Source: Chloroflexota bacterium (GTDB lineage Bacteria; Chloroflexota; Anaerolineae; B4-G1; SLSP01). Taken from it: 64,000 nt of DNA. The stretch covers positions 1 to 64,000 of the forward strand of contig JAIOAX010000002.1 of the NCBI GenBank assembly GCA_019873645.1. The letters run 5' to 3'. The first letter of the stretch is position 1; every line of letters begins with the position of its first letter. The notes beneath the pieces were generated by a model, which was given only the letters and a program-made list of their open reading frames with translations, did no database searches and had not been told where the DNA came from. The position numbers and the translations under genes were made by a program. Below, in pieces: positions 36,247-44,537 of the stretch.

Positions 36247-37098
36247 ATGATGGCTGTGCCGTCGTCCGGGTTCAGAGTCGTCGCCGGGATCATCGGGTTG
36301 GCCGTTGTTTTGGGGGCATGCGCCGCGACGCAGCCAATGGCTGCCACGCCACAGAAGCTGATCCTCGCCACCACGACCAGTACCGAAGATTCCGGCTTGC
36401 TGGCCTACCTCTTGCCGGATTTCGAGCGGGCGTACAACGTCAAAGTCGCGGTCATCGCCGTAGGCACCGGACAGGCCCTGCAACTGGGCCGGGACGGCAA
36501 TGCCGATGTGTTGCTGGTTCATGATCGCGCCCAGGAAGACGCCTTTATGGCCGAGGGACACGGCGCACGCCGCGAGGATGTGATGTACAACGACTTCGTC
36601 ATCGTCGGCCCCCCCGACGACCCGGCCAACATCCGTGGGATGGCCGGGGCGGTGCAGGCCCTGGCGACAGTAGCGACGGTTCAGGCGACGTTTATCTCGC
36701 GCGGCGACGATTCGGGCACCCACAGCAAGGAAGAGGCGCTCTGGAAAGCTGCCGGGATCACGCCATCCGGCGCCTGGTACATCTCCGCCGGGCAAGGCAT
36801 GGACGCGGTGCTCACGATGGCGGCCGAACAGCAGGCCTACACTCTCAGCGACCGGGCGACCTACCTGGCGCGAACGCCGGAAGGTTTAGCGTTGGAAATC
36901 CTGGTGGAAGGCGATCCATTGTTGTTCAACCCTTACGGCGTCCTGGCCGTCAACCCGGCGAAAAATCCGTACATTCAAGGGGAGCTGGCGAATCAGTTTA
37001 TTGACTGGCTGATTTCTGCTCCCGTTCAGGAAAAAATCGGCGCTTTCGGCGTGGAAAAATTCGGCATGCCGCTCTTCATCCCCAATGCACAGCCGTAA
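36247..37098 (+). CDS. tupA: Tungstate-binding lipoprotein
   Basis: 283 residues. A signal sequence ends in lipobox VLGAC (C25). The mature protein begins with LILATTTSTEDSGLL, where TTTST is the oxyanion-binding signature of TupA and is not found in ModA. FISRGDDSGTHSKE and LLFNPYGVLAVNP are also family-typical. Unlike molybdate-binding ModA, TupA is highly selective for tungstate. With moeA upstream, the operon joins metal uptake to cofactor assembly. Confidence 0.93.
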   Translation: MMAVPSSGFRVVAGIIGLAVVLGACAATQPMAATPQKLILATTTSTEDSGLLAYLLPDFERAYNVKVAVIAVGTGQALQLGRDGNADVLLVHDRAQEDAFMAEGHGARREDVMYNDFVIVGPPDDPANIRGMAGAVQALATVATVQATFISRGDDSGTHSKEEALWKAAGITPSGAWYISAGQGMDAVLTMAAEQQAYTLSDRATYLARTPEGLALEILVEGDPLLFNPYGVLAVNPAKNPYIQGELANQFIDWLISAPVQEKIGAFGVEKFGMPLFIPNAQP

Positions 37099-37131
37099 AC
37101 TTTATCCGTTGATTTTTTTTCTTCCCCGGCC

Positions 37132-38220
37132 TTATAACCCCAATACGCCAAAGATGATTGAGGCCGCCCCCAGGGCCAACAGGGTATTGAAGATGGTCGC
37201 TGCCATATAGACGAAGAACGGTTTCCATCCCAGGCCACGCAAATCACCTGGCGCCAGGTCAATGCCGATAGCAATAAAGGCGAACGTGAAAGCCCACTTC
37301 GACAGCGTGTCGAGCGCCTTGAGCGCGTCGGCATTGAAGACGCCCAGCGAAGTCAGCACCGAAAGCAGCATAAAACCGATGACGAACTTGGGAAATCGCT
37401 GCCAGATCACCGCTGGGCTGGGTTTCTCATGGGGTTTGCGCTCGACTGTGGTGACAAAATACAGGGCCAGCAGAAAAGCGGCGACGCCGATAAAAACGTT
37501 CTGCGCCATCTTGACGACCGCTGCGACTTCCTGGGCTGCGGGACCGTACATCGTACCCGCGCCCACGACCGCCGCCGTCGTGTCAATGTTGCCGCCAAAC
37601 CAGGCACCGGCCACCGTAGGCGACAACCCAATCGCCTGCGCGATCCAGGGCATGAGCACCATCATCGGTAAGGCGGTGATGATCACCAGCGTCGTTACAT
37701 AAGTCACTTCTTCTTTCTTGGCGAGCACCGCGCCGGCTGCCGCAATCGCCGCCGAAACGCCGCAGATCGAAACTGCAGTCGCCATCACCGCCTTGAGCGT
37801 CGTTGCGAGTTTGAACTTCCCCGCCAGCCACCAGGTAAAGAAGAACACCGCACTGACCATGATGACGGCCTGCACCAGCCCGCCCAGGCCCTTGCTCATA
37901 ATTTCACCCAGGCTGATGCGCGACCCTAACAATACCAGCCCGATTTTGAGAAACAGCTCGGTGCGGATGCCGGGCTTGACAAAGGCGCGCGTTCGGGTGC
38001 GGTGCAAAACCCAGTTCGCCAGCAATCCCACGAGTACCGCCGTGAGGGGATATTCCAGTGGATTTTTACCTACCCCACGGCTTTTGAACCAGGTTGCGAT
38101 GCCGGTATCCAACTCGGCCACCAGCACCGCCAGGACAAAGATTAATCCTAAGCCGGCCAAAACCTGCAAGACCTGTGAGCGGGGGGGAGTTTGATTCGCT
38201 GTTGATTTTGACGTGTTCAT
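37132..38220 (-). CDS. YeiH-family putative sulfate exporter
   Basis: 362 residues with about ten membrane helices, UPF0324/YeiH type. Typical segments are FLKIGLVLLGSRISLGEI, ATAVSICGVSAAIAAAGAV, WFGGNIDTTAAVVGAG and the FAFIAIGIDL end region. The substrate is not proven for most members; a role in sulfate or sulfonate export is a database-level suggestion. It is convergent with tupA and preceded, 13 bp upstream on the same strand, by a tiny membrane protein gene. Confidence 0.85.
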   Translation of the reverse strand: MNTSKSTANQTPPRSQVLQVLAGLGLIFVLAVLVAELDTGIATWFKSRGVGKNPLEYPLTAVLVGLLANWVLHRTRTRAFVKPGIRTELFLKIGLVLLGSRISLGEIMSKGLGGLVQAVIMVSAVFFFTWWLAGKFKLATTLKAVMATAVSICGVSAAIAAAGAVLAKKEEVTYVTTLVIITALPMMVLMPWIAQAIGLSPTVAGAWFGGNIDTTAAVVGAGTMYGPAAQEVAAVVKMAQNVFIGVAAFLLALYFVTTVERKPHEKPSPAVIWQRFPKFVIGFMLLSVLTSLGVFNADALKALDTLSKWAFTFAFIAIGIDLAPGDLRGLGWKPFFVYMAATIFNTLLALGAASIIFGVLGL

Positions 38221-38233
38221 CTTCCCTGCCCCC

Positions 38234-38374
38234 TCACTTCAACCAACCGAACATCGGCCAGGGAATCTTCCCCAGCACTCCAATCCCTACCAGCAACGCC
38301 AGCGCCAGCCCGATAATCAGCGCCAGCCAATCTTCGTTCTGCCCTACTTTCTTCAACACCTCAGACGTTCCCAT
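38234..38374 (-). CDS. 46-residue membrane protein upstream of yeiH
   Basis: A small gene with GGAGGAG before its ATG at 38374. The 46 residues are MGTSEVLKKVGQNEDWLAL, a hydrophobic helix (IIGLALALLVGIGVLG) and a short IPWP tail. The NEDWLALIIGLAL motif resembles the extreme N-terminus of some longer YeiH-type exporters, so it may be a split-off first helix acting as a small subunit. A TATAAT-like box on the minus strand lies at 38439-38434. Confidence 0.7.
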   Translation of the reverse strand: MGTSEVLKKVGQNEDWLALIIGLALALLVGIGVLGKIPWPMFGWLK

Positions 38375-38563
38375 TTTACTCCTCCGCAGTCATATAACCA
38401 TGAGTTGTGTCGGTGATTGATCTTTTAATCAGGATTATATAACGTCCGGACGAGCCTGTTGCTATCAATTGTGTTTCAATTGGGAGACAAATGCAGGAAC
38501 AGCGGCGCAGTCTCGATTTAGCGGCGTCGGTATAAACTTTAATGGCTACGGTGTGTTACAACC

Positions 38564-39430
38564 TTATTCAGAAGATAACTCGTACCAGAATTCAGTTGGA
38601 TACCCCTGGGGATCCACGTTGAGAATCTGCTTGACAACCGCCGGTTTTCCCGCGTCACATTTCCATTCATAAACGGTGGCGTGCCCGGTCACGGCTGCCG
38701 GAATAACATCGGCGGCAGGATTCTCTTCACAAAACTTGTTCATCTCGGCGGTTGGCGTTTGGTTGGTGTCCGCCTTGTCAAGGCAGGGGATGTTGGCCCC
38801 GAAATGGCACACCCACACTTTTCCATCCATACATCGCCACGTGGCTTGCTGCTGAAATTCTAACGGCGCCTCGGCGGTGACCACCCCGGCCCGTATCATA
38901 GCATCCAGGACAGACTGAGGTAGTTTTTCCCCGGTGTAACGCGCATCTGGCGCATCCACCGTCCCTACCGCCGCGCAATAGGCGAAGGGATCACTGTATG
39001 AGGCTTCAGGCGCGGTATTCGGGTCACATTTTCCCATAAAATAGTCGCTGGCGTCACAAACTCGACCATTTTTGAATGTGCAGCTCCCTTGCTCTTGCTC
39101 CGTTCCGCTGTTGCCGGTGATTTGATACGTGCCTCCGGTGATCGCGCAGTACTGTGCGGCCTGCGTGGCGTAGCCTGTGATCTTGAGGCCGCCGACCGGG
39201 CAGTCGCCGCGTTGCAAAGCCCATTCCTCACATTGCCGGTTATCTTCAAAGAAACAGACGCCATATTCGCCGCCATCGCCGCGTTTCTGCATCTTGAGGG
39301 TCCCACCTTGCTTGACGCAGTTCTCAGAAGCCGGGTTGGGCAGGCCTGCTTTCGGCGTGGGGGTAGTACAGGCGCTTAGAAAAGCTAAAACCAACATCAA
39401 ACTCAACAGGTATTGAAACATAGTACGCAT
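38564..39430 (-). CDS. DUF333-repeat lipoprotein
   Basis: 288 residues. A signal sequence and lipobox FLSAC (C21) are followed by two DUF333 domains: NPASENCVKQGG to CEEWALQRGDCP (about 32-77) and AAQYCAITGGTYQI to DASDYFMGKC (about 91-135). The remaining half is Cys-rich with WRCMDGKVWVCHFGANIPC and has no recognised domain. DUF333 proteins are often labelled putative hemolysins without evidence. An ATG at 39421 is an alternative start. It appears monocistronic. Confidence 0.8.
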   Translation of the reverse strand: MRTMFQYLLSLMLVLAFLSACTTPTPKAGLPNPASENCVKQGGTLKMQKRGDGGEYGVCFFEDNRQCEEWALQRGDCPVGGLKITGYATQAAQYCAITGGTYQITGNSGTEQEQGSCTFKNGRVCDASDYFMGKCDPNTAPEASYSDPFAYCAAVGTVDAPDARYTGEKLPQSVLDAMIRAGVVTAEAPLEFQQQATWRCMDGKVWVCHFGANIPCLDKADTNQTPTAEMNKFCEENPAADVIPAAVTGHATVYEWKCDAGKPAVVKQILNVDPQGYPTEFWYELSSE

Positions 39431-39515
39431 AAACTAATTCTCCTTGATGCTAAACGGATTTAGAAACCTGTATACATCGTCGTAGCATGACGGAAAAGGT
39501 AACAGCCTGAAACTG

Positions 39516-39551
39516 AAGAGGCAACGCAGCTATTCAAGTGCGTTGCCTCTT
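39516..39551. terminator. 13-bp hairpin downstream of the epimerase
   Basis: AAGAGGCAACGCA (39516-39528) and TGCGTTGCCTCTT (39539-39551) form a perfect stem with a ten-base loop, between the epimerase stop and the DUF333 gene. A long T-run is missing, so termination efficiency is uncertain. Confidence 0.65.
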
Positions 39552-39586
39552 ATGAAGTGACGCGCCCCTTGTTTTGTGTCTACCCT

Positions 39587-40570
39587 TTACCGCCCATACG
39601 CTGCGATGATTTCATCCATCTCCTGATTGACTCTCTCGTCTACCCATTTCCGGGCGGGGTCCGCGTCGAACCAGGCCAGCGTGCGGCGGATGCCTTCGCG
39701 GAAGGGGATCGTCGCCTGGAAGGTGGGGACGAAGGTCTTAATTTTGGTGTTGTCAAAGATGACGCTCCACGTTTTGTCGCCGAGCAGGCCCGCGCCGAGC
39801 GGCGGGTTGATTTTGTAAATAAAATCCGAAGGGATGTGGACGACGTTCGCTTCCACACCAAGCGCGTCGGCAATCGTCGCGTAAATCTGATTCCACGTCA
39901 GCACCTCATCTGACGTGATGTGGAAGGCATGACCGATGGTCTGCGGATTGCCGAGCAGCCCCACAAAGCCTTTGGCGAAGTCCGCCGCGTGCGTCACCGT
40001 CCACAGCGAGCTGCCGTCGCCGTGGATGATGATCGGGCGGCCTTTGAGCAGCCGGTCGGCCAGCGTGTAGCACCCCCACCCACCGATTGCTACCGGGAAC
40101 ACCGAGGAATAAGTTAGCGACGGGCGCACGATGACCATGGGGAAGTTTTCCTCGCGGTAGGCGTGTTGCAGGCGTTCCTCGCAGGCGATTTTGTTCTGCG
40201 AGTACGTCCAATAGGGATTGTGTAGCGGTGTGGACTCGGTAATGAGTGGATGCGCGGGCGGCTTCTGGTAGGCCGACGCCGAGCTGATGAAGATGTACTG
40301 CCGCGCGATGCCCCGGAACAGCTCGATGTCGCGCTCGATATGGTCGGGCGTGTAGGCGACCCAATCCACAACGGCGTCGAAGGTCAGGCTGCGCAAGGCG
40401 GCCTGGACTTGCGCTGGCTGGTGGATGTCGCCGATAATCACGTTCGCGCCTGCAATCTCCACCTTGTGCTGCCCGCGATTGAGCAGGTACAGATCTATGC
40501 CGCGTTCCACCGCCAGCTTGCTGACTTCTGTGCTGATAATCCCCGTGCCGCCGATAAAGAGAACTTTCAT
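39587..40570 (-). CDS. NAD-dependent epimerase/dehydratase (extended SDR)
   Basis: 327 residues with a Rossmann start MKVLFIGGTGIISTEV (GxxGxxS variant), the IFISSASAY serine and the YSQNKIACEE catalytic YxxxK pair. The C-terminal half is closest to a CSP41/nucleotide-sugar epimerase-like group. The substrate is unknown; the neighbouring rhamnulokinase suggests sugar metabolism. It follows rhaB on the same strand after about 100 bp of word repeats. Confidence 0.88.
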   Translation of the reverse strand: MKVLFIGGTGIISTEVSKLAVERGIDLYLLNRGQHKVEIAGANVIIGDIHQPAQVQAALRSLTFDAVVDWVAYTPDHIERDIELFRGIARQYIFISSASAYQKPPAHPLITESTPLHNPYWTYSQNKIACEERLQHAYREENFPMVIVRPSLTYSSVFPVAIGGWGCYTLADRLLKGRPIIIHGDGSSLWTVTHAADFAKGFVGLLGNPQTIGHAFHITSDEVLTWNQIYATIADALGVEANVVHIPSDFIYKINPPLGAGLLGDKTWSVIFDNTKIKTFVPTFQATIPFREGIRRTLAWFDADPARKWVDERVNQEMDEIIAAYGR

Positions 40571-40589
40571 AGTTGCCTCTCCTGATGAT

Positions 40590-40690
40590 AGTGAATAGGG
40601 ATTCGGGACCAGGGACTAGGGATTAGGAATTAGGAATACGGGATTCTTCCAAATCCCCAATCCCCAATCACCAATCCCTAATCCCTAAGT
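40590..40690. repeat. GGGATTAGG/CCAATCCCC word repeat
   Basis: GGGATTAGGAATTAGG words are mirrored by AATCCCCAATCCCC words between the epimerase and rhamnulokinase genes, overlapping the last codons of rhaB at 40668-40690. Confidence 0.8.
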
Positions 40691-42170
40691 AACGTTGGTA
40701 CGCCGCGTCCCACGCCGCCGTGTCGCGCGGCGCGAAGGTCTTCAGCTCGAATGAACGCGCGACGACTTCACGGCCCTCGGCAATCGAGCCGATGTGACCG
40801 AGCGCAATCGCCTGCACAAGCACGTTGCCGAGCGCGGTCGCTTCGATGGGCCCGGTGACGACGGTACGCCCGGTGGCATCCGCCGCGAATTGGTCAAGCA
40901 GCTCATTCCGAGAGCCGCCGCCGATGATGTGAATCGTGCCCAGACGCTTGCCGGTGAGGGCATCCAGCTTCTCCGCCACCCAGCGATACTCCAGCGCCAG
41001 ACTTTCGAGCGCGCAACGCAACACCGCGCCTTTCGTCGCCGGGACGGCTTGCCCGGTCTCGCGGCAGAACGCCTGGATGCGCGGCATCATATCGCCCGGG
41101 GGGAGAAAGCGGGTATGACCCGGATAGATCAGCGGCCCGAAGGCGGGCGCGTCCGCGGCCATCGCGACCAGCTCGTCGTAGCTGTGAGATTCACCGGCGC
41201 GCTGCCATTCGCGGCGACATTCCTGCACCAGCCACAGCCCCATGATGTTCTTGAGCAGGCGGAATGTGCCGTTCACGCCGCCTTCGTTGGTGAGATTGTA
41301 GGCCAGCATCTCCGCGTTGATGATCGGGACTTTGGATTCCACGCCCATGAGCGACCAGGTGCCGGAGCTGAGGTAGATGGCGTTCTCCGGGTCCATCGGT
41401 ACGGCGGCGACTGCCGAGCCGGTGTCGTGTGTGGCCGGCGCGATGACGGGCACGGCGCCCAGGCCGGTTTCCTCCATCACGGACGGCAGCAACGTCCCCA
41501 GAATTGTCCCCGGCGGCACAATGCGGTCCCCGTCCTCGCTGCGGAAGATGTGTGTGGGGATGCCCAATGACTCCAGCATCCCGTAAGCCCACGTTCCTGC
41601 GCGGGGGTCATAGCACTGACTCGTTGTCGCGTCGCTGAACTCGTTCGCCTTGCAGCCTGTTAGCCAGAAGTTGAACAGATCGGGCATCATCAAAAGGGTG
41701 TGCGCCATCTCCAATTGTGGCGAGTGCGCCTCGACCATGGCCACAAGTTGAAACAGTGTGTTCAATTGCATAAACTGGATGCCGGTTGCCTCGAAGATAG
41801 CCTCGCGTGGCACTTTCTCAAAGGCGCGCTCCATCATCCCATCGGTACGGCTGTCGCGGTAGTGGTAGGGATTGCCGAGCAACTCGTCGTTTGCATCCAG
41901 CAGGCCAAAATCCACGCCCCACGTATCCAGCCCGATGCCAGCGATATGACGACCGTATCGCTGCGCCGCCTTCGCCAGCCCGGCCTTGATGTCACTCCAG
42001 AGGCGCAGCACATCCCAGTGCAGATGCCCCAGCACATTGACCGGGCCGTTGGGGAAGCGGTGGACTTCTTCCAGCCCTATCCGGGCACCATCGAACGTCC
42101 CGGCCACTACCCGGCCACTTTCCGCGCCAAGATCAACGGCAAGAAAGATAGGATTTTCTATCTCAGACAT
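40668..42170 (-). CDS. rhaB: Rhamnulokinase
   Basis: Phosphorylates L-rhamnulose. The 500 residues are an FGGY-type kinase with the N-terminal FLAVDLGAESGRVVAG phosphate loop and GLDTWGVDFGLLD. The middle has PATHDTGSAVAAVP, YLSSGTWSLMGVE and NEGGVNGTFRLLKNIMGLW, which are characteristic of RhaB, and IIGGGSRNELLDQ closes the ATP site. AAGGAG precedes ATG 42170. No rhaA or rhaD is present in the window; the GH127 glycosidase 3 kb away may release deoxy- or pentose sugars. Confidence 0.95.
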   Translation of the reverse strand: MSEIENPIFLAVDLGAESGRVVAGTFDGARIGLEEVHRFPNGPVNVLGHLHWDVLRLWSDIKAGLAKAAQRYGRHIAGIGLDTWGVDFGLLDANDELLGNPYHYRDSRTDGMMERAFEKVPREAIFEATGIQFMQLNTLFQLVAMVEAHSPQLEMAHTLLMMPDLFNFWLTGCKANEFSDATTSQCYDPRAGTWAYGMLESLGIPTHIFRSEDGDRIVPPGTILGTLLPSVMEETGLGAVPVIAPATHDTGSAVAAVPMDPENAIYLSSGTWSLMGVESKVPIINAEMLAYNLTNEGGVNGTFRLLKNIMGLWLVQECRREWQRAGESHSYDELVAMAADAPAFGPLIYPGHTRFLPPGDMMPRIQAFCRETGQAVPATKGAVLRCALESLALEYRWVAEKLDALTGKRLGTIHIIGGGSRNELLDQFAADATGRTVVTGPIEATALGNVLVQAIALGHIGSIAEGREVVARSFELKTFAPRDTAAWDAAYQRYLGIRDW

Positions 42171-42182
42171 CGTTCACTCCTT

Positions 42183-42536
42183 AAACTTACTCGACGATTT
42201 CCACGAACACCGGCTGCACGGTGACACCGGTTCCGGCATCCACGTAGACCGCTTCGTACTCTGGCAATCCTCCTCCGCCAATCGCGTTTGTAGCGCAAAC
42301 TGTTAGTTTGCTGCCGCAAGCTGACAGCTTGCGCTACTCTTTTGGCAATCCTCCTCCGCCAATCGCGTTTATAGCGCTTTGTAGCGCAAACTGTTAGTTT
42401 GCTGCCGCAAGCTGACAGCTTGCGCTACTCTTTTGGCAATCCTCCTCCGCCAATCGCGTTTATAGCGCTTTGTAGCGCAAACTGTTAGTTTGCTGCCGCA
42501 AGCTGACAGCTTGCGCTACATTCGAGGCCGCTCACC
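42183..42536. repeat. Gene-end remnant amplified with paired-hairpin repeats
   Basis: On the minus strand 42290-42192 reads as a plausible protein end (AIGGGLPEYEAVYVDAGTG, then VTVQPVFVEIVE and a stop). Its upstream part is lost. The first 27 bases, GGCAATCCTCCTCCGCC and following, recur at 42263, 42344 and 42435, each joined to a copy of the paired-hairpin element GTAGCGCAAACTGTTAGTTT.. known from 1-293. The unit is 81-91 bp. I see no intact gene between rhaB and the Ldh2 gene. Confidence 0.75.
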
Positions 42537-43643
42537 CTAAAAATACTGTTCGTAGCCGGCGATCTGCAACGCATCCCGCATCGTCTGCAACTCTTTGCGC
42601 AGGTTCGCGTTGACGGGGACGCCCTGTTCGCGCACGCGCTTCTCGTTCTCGAATTCCTTTTCGCCTGCCACGTAGATGCGGTCGTGACCCGGCGCTTTGT
42701 GGGCAGCCTGCAACGCGCGCATAATGTCGCCCGTCACCTTGCGCGAGACCTCCAGCGGGATGAAGTGCGCGATGTCAATGGCCAGGAAGAAATGGCCGAC
42801 CATGAACGGGCGGCGCGAACCATCCGGCGCGAAGCCGAGCAAGTCCTTCAGAAACGCGCCGTTGGAAAGCGACGCGCAGAGAATTTCCACCATCGTCGCC
42901 AGGCCGTAGCCCTTGTAGCCGGCGAACAGCTCCCCCGCCCCGCCGAGCGGCAGCAACGCGGCCTTGTCCTTGCCCAGGTCCACCAGAATCTGCGCCGGAT
43001 CGGTCAACAGCTCGCCTGTGGAGCTGATGACCCAGCCTTCGGGGATGGGTTTGCCGGCGCGATCTGCCACCTCGATTTTGCCGCGCTGGCAGATGGACGT
43101 GGCGCCGTCGAAGCAGAAGGGGTAGTCCATATCCGAGGGGGCAGCGAAGGCAATTGGATTCGTCCCCAGCATCGGTTCCGCGCCGAAGGTGGGCGTAATC
43201 GAAGGCCGGGCGTTGGTCACCGTCAGACCCATCATCCCCTCCTGCACGGCCATCAGTGAGTAATACCCGGCAATGCCGAAGTGCGTGGAGTTACGCACTG
43301 CCACCGCGCCTAAGCCGTACTGCCTGGCTTTCTGGATTGCCAGCTTCATCGCGCGGTAGGCCGTAGGATGGCCCATGCCGTGATGCCCGTCAATGAGCGC
43401 CGTGGCGCCCTCGTCTTTGACGATCTCCATCTGCGCCGTGGGGAACTGCACACCGGCCTGGATGCGGTCGTAGTAATACTTAAGCCGTCCGATGCCGTGG
43501 GATTCGATGCCGCGCAGATCGGAGGCGATGAGCACATCGGCGCAAATCCGCGCGTCCTCGTCGGAAACGCCTTGCGCCTTGAAGGTCTCTATCATAAAGG
43601 CGTGGAGCACATCCACCGGAATGTAAATAACATCGTTGTCCAT
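42537..43643 (-). CDS. Ldh2/MdhB-family malate/lactate dehydrogenase
   Basis: 368 residues of the NAD(P)-dependent Ldh2 (YlbC/YbiC) oxidoreductase family, which differs from classical Rossmann LDH/MDH. Characteristic segments are ADVLIASDLRGIESHGIGRL, GHHGMGHPTAYRAM, VAVRNSTHFGIAGYYSLMA, MLGTNPIAFAAPS and GYKGYGLATMVEIL. The histidine in NSTHFG is the family active-site residue. Substrates vary (malate, lactate, ureidoglycolate, 2,3-diketogulonate), so no exact activity is given. GAGG precedes ATG 43643. Confidence 0.9.
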   Translation of the reverse strand: MDNDVIYIPVDVLHAFMIETFKAQGVSDEDARICADVLIASDLRGIESHGIGRLKYYYDRIQAGVQFPTAQMEIVKDEGATALIDGHHGMGHPTAYRAMKLAIQKARQYGLGAVAVRNSTHFGIAGYYSLMAVQEGMMGLTVTNARPSITPTFGAEPMLGTNPIAFAAPSDMDYPFCFDGATSICQRGKIEVADRAGKPIPEGWVISSTGELLTDPAQILVDLGKDKAALLPLGGAGELFAGYKGYGLATMVEILCASLSNGAFLKDLLGFAPDGSRRPFMVGHFFLAIDIAHFIPLEVSRKVTGDIMRALQAAHKAPGHDRIYVAGEKEFENEKRVREQGVPVNANLRKELQTMRDALQIAGYEQYF

Positions 43644-43818
43644 CGTAACCTCGCTTTTGGGTGACTTGGGATTGGTGATTAGGGATCGGGGACTGGTTGT
43701 CAATCCTCTCCTCCAACAATTCTACTCATTCGGTGATCAAGTCAAGACAGAACAGAAGGTAGTTTGTAATGAGAAACATGATACAATAAGGGCGAGGTTT
43801 CCAAAAAGGAGGTTGAAT

Positions 43819-44154
43819 ATGGAAACATTGAGGCTAAATCAATCCTACGCCCAAGTCCTGGAACACCTGGGCGATGTTCAAAAGCACGTGGATGAGGCAC
43901 TCTATCGCTATGCCCTGCAACAGGCGCAACAACAAATCCTTGACCTTGAGGGCCAGGTGCAACAGTGGGAAGAAAAGTACGGGTGCAGCTACGACCTTTT
44001 CGCTTACCGCACTGCTGTTGATGAAACCTACGTTCACGAACTCAACGCCCATCCAGAAACTTGTATGTGGGAAGCGGACCTCATCGCGTGGGAGTTTTAC
44101 GCGACGGAGTTAAAGGCATGGCGTCAACGACTGCGTACTTTGACTATGTCTTGA
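43819..44154 (+). CDS. Putative antitoxin, paralogue of the 5949-6263 protein
   Basis: 111 residues, helical, with a coiled-coil-like segment YALQQAQQQILDLEGQVQQ and the KYGCSYDLFAYRTA block followed by WEADLIAWEFYATELKAWRQR. This pattern matches the small partner protein at 5949-6263. AAGGAGG precedes ATG 43819. The gene overlaps the next by 37 bp in a different frame, an arrangement typical for toxin-antitoxin pairs. No DNA-binding motif is recognised. Confidence 0.55.
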   Translation: METLRLNQSYAQVLEHLGDVQKHVDEALYRYALQQAQQQILDLEGQVQQWEEKYGCSYDLFAYRTAVDETYVHELNAHPETCMWEADLIAWEFYATELKAWRQRLRTLTMS

Positions 44155-44528
44155 CCCTTTGTCAAAGGGTATGCGCATCCGTCAATCTTGTGATGCGCGA
44201 CGAACGTCCCGAACGTGCTTTGTTGAAACTCACCGCCAGATATGAGGATTTCGCTCTCTACATATCGGAGGTTGTATTCCCCAATGAGTCACGCAAATAC
44301 GCATACTATGTCCTGCAGCAGCAAAAAGTGATCGCGGGATTCGACAATGCCCCCGATCCAGAAGTGCTCAAACTCAGGTATGGTGTAGAATACGTACAGC
44401 ATCGTCTCGAACAACTTCCCCACATGCACGGCATAGACAAAATGGCAGTTACACTTACGGATATTATGGATGTCGAAAAGTTCCTTGCGTGGATTCAGAC
44501 GAACCTGTCTATGCGTGCAGATTCGTGA
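44118..44528 (+). CDS. TumE-like toxin (DUF6516 family)
   Basis: 136 residues starting at ATG 44118 with GGAG upstream. ALLKLTARYEDFALYISEVV, KYAYYVLQQQKVIAGFDNAP and the late LPHMHGIDKM are typical of DUF6516/TumE proteins, which end with a helix like VEKFLAWIQTNL. It shares this layout with the toxin candidate at 5605-5961. The last codons lie in ATTCGTG word-repeat DNA, which may have changed the true C-terminus. Confidence 0.65.
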   Translation: MASTTAYFDYVLTLCQRVCASVNLVMRDERPERALLKLTARYEDFALYISEVVFPNESRKYAYYVLQQQKVIAGFDNAPDPEVLKLRYGVEYVQHRLEQLPHMHGIDKMAVTLTDIMDVEKFLAWIQTNLSMRADS

Positions 44529-44537
44529 GAATTCGTG

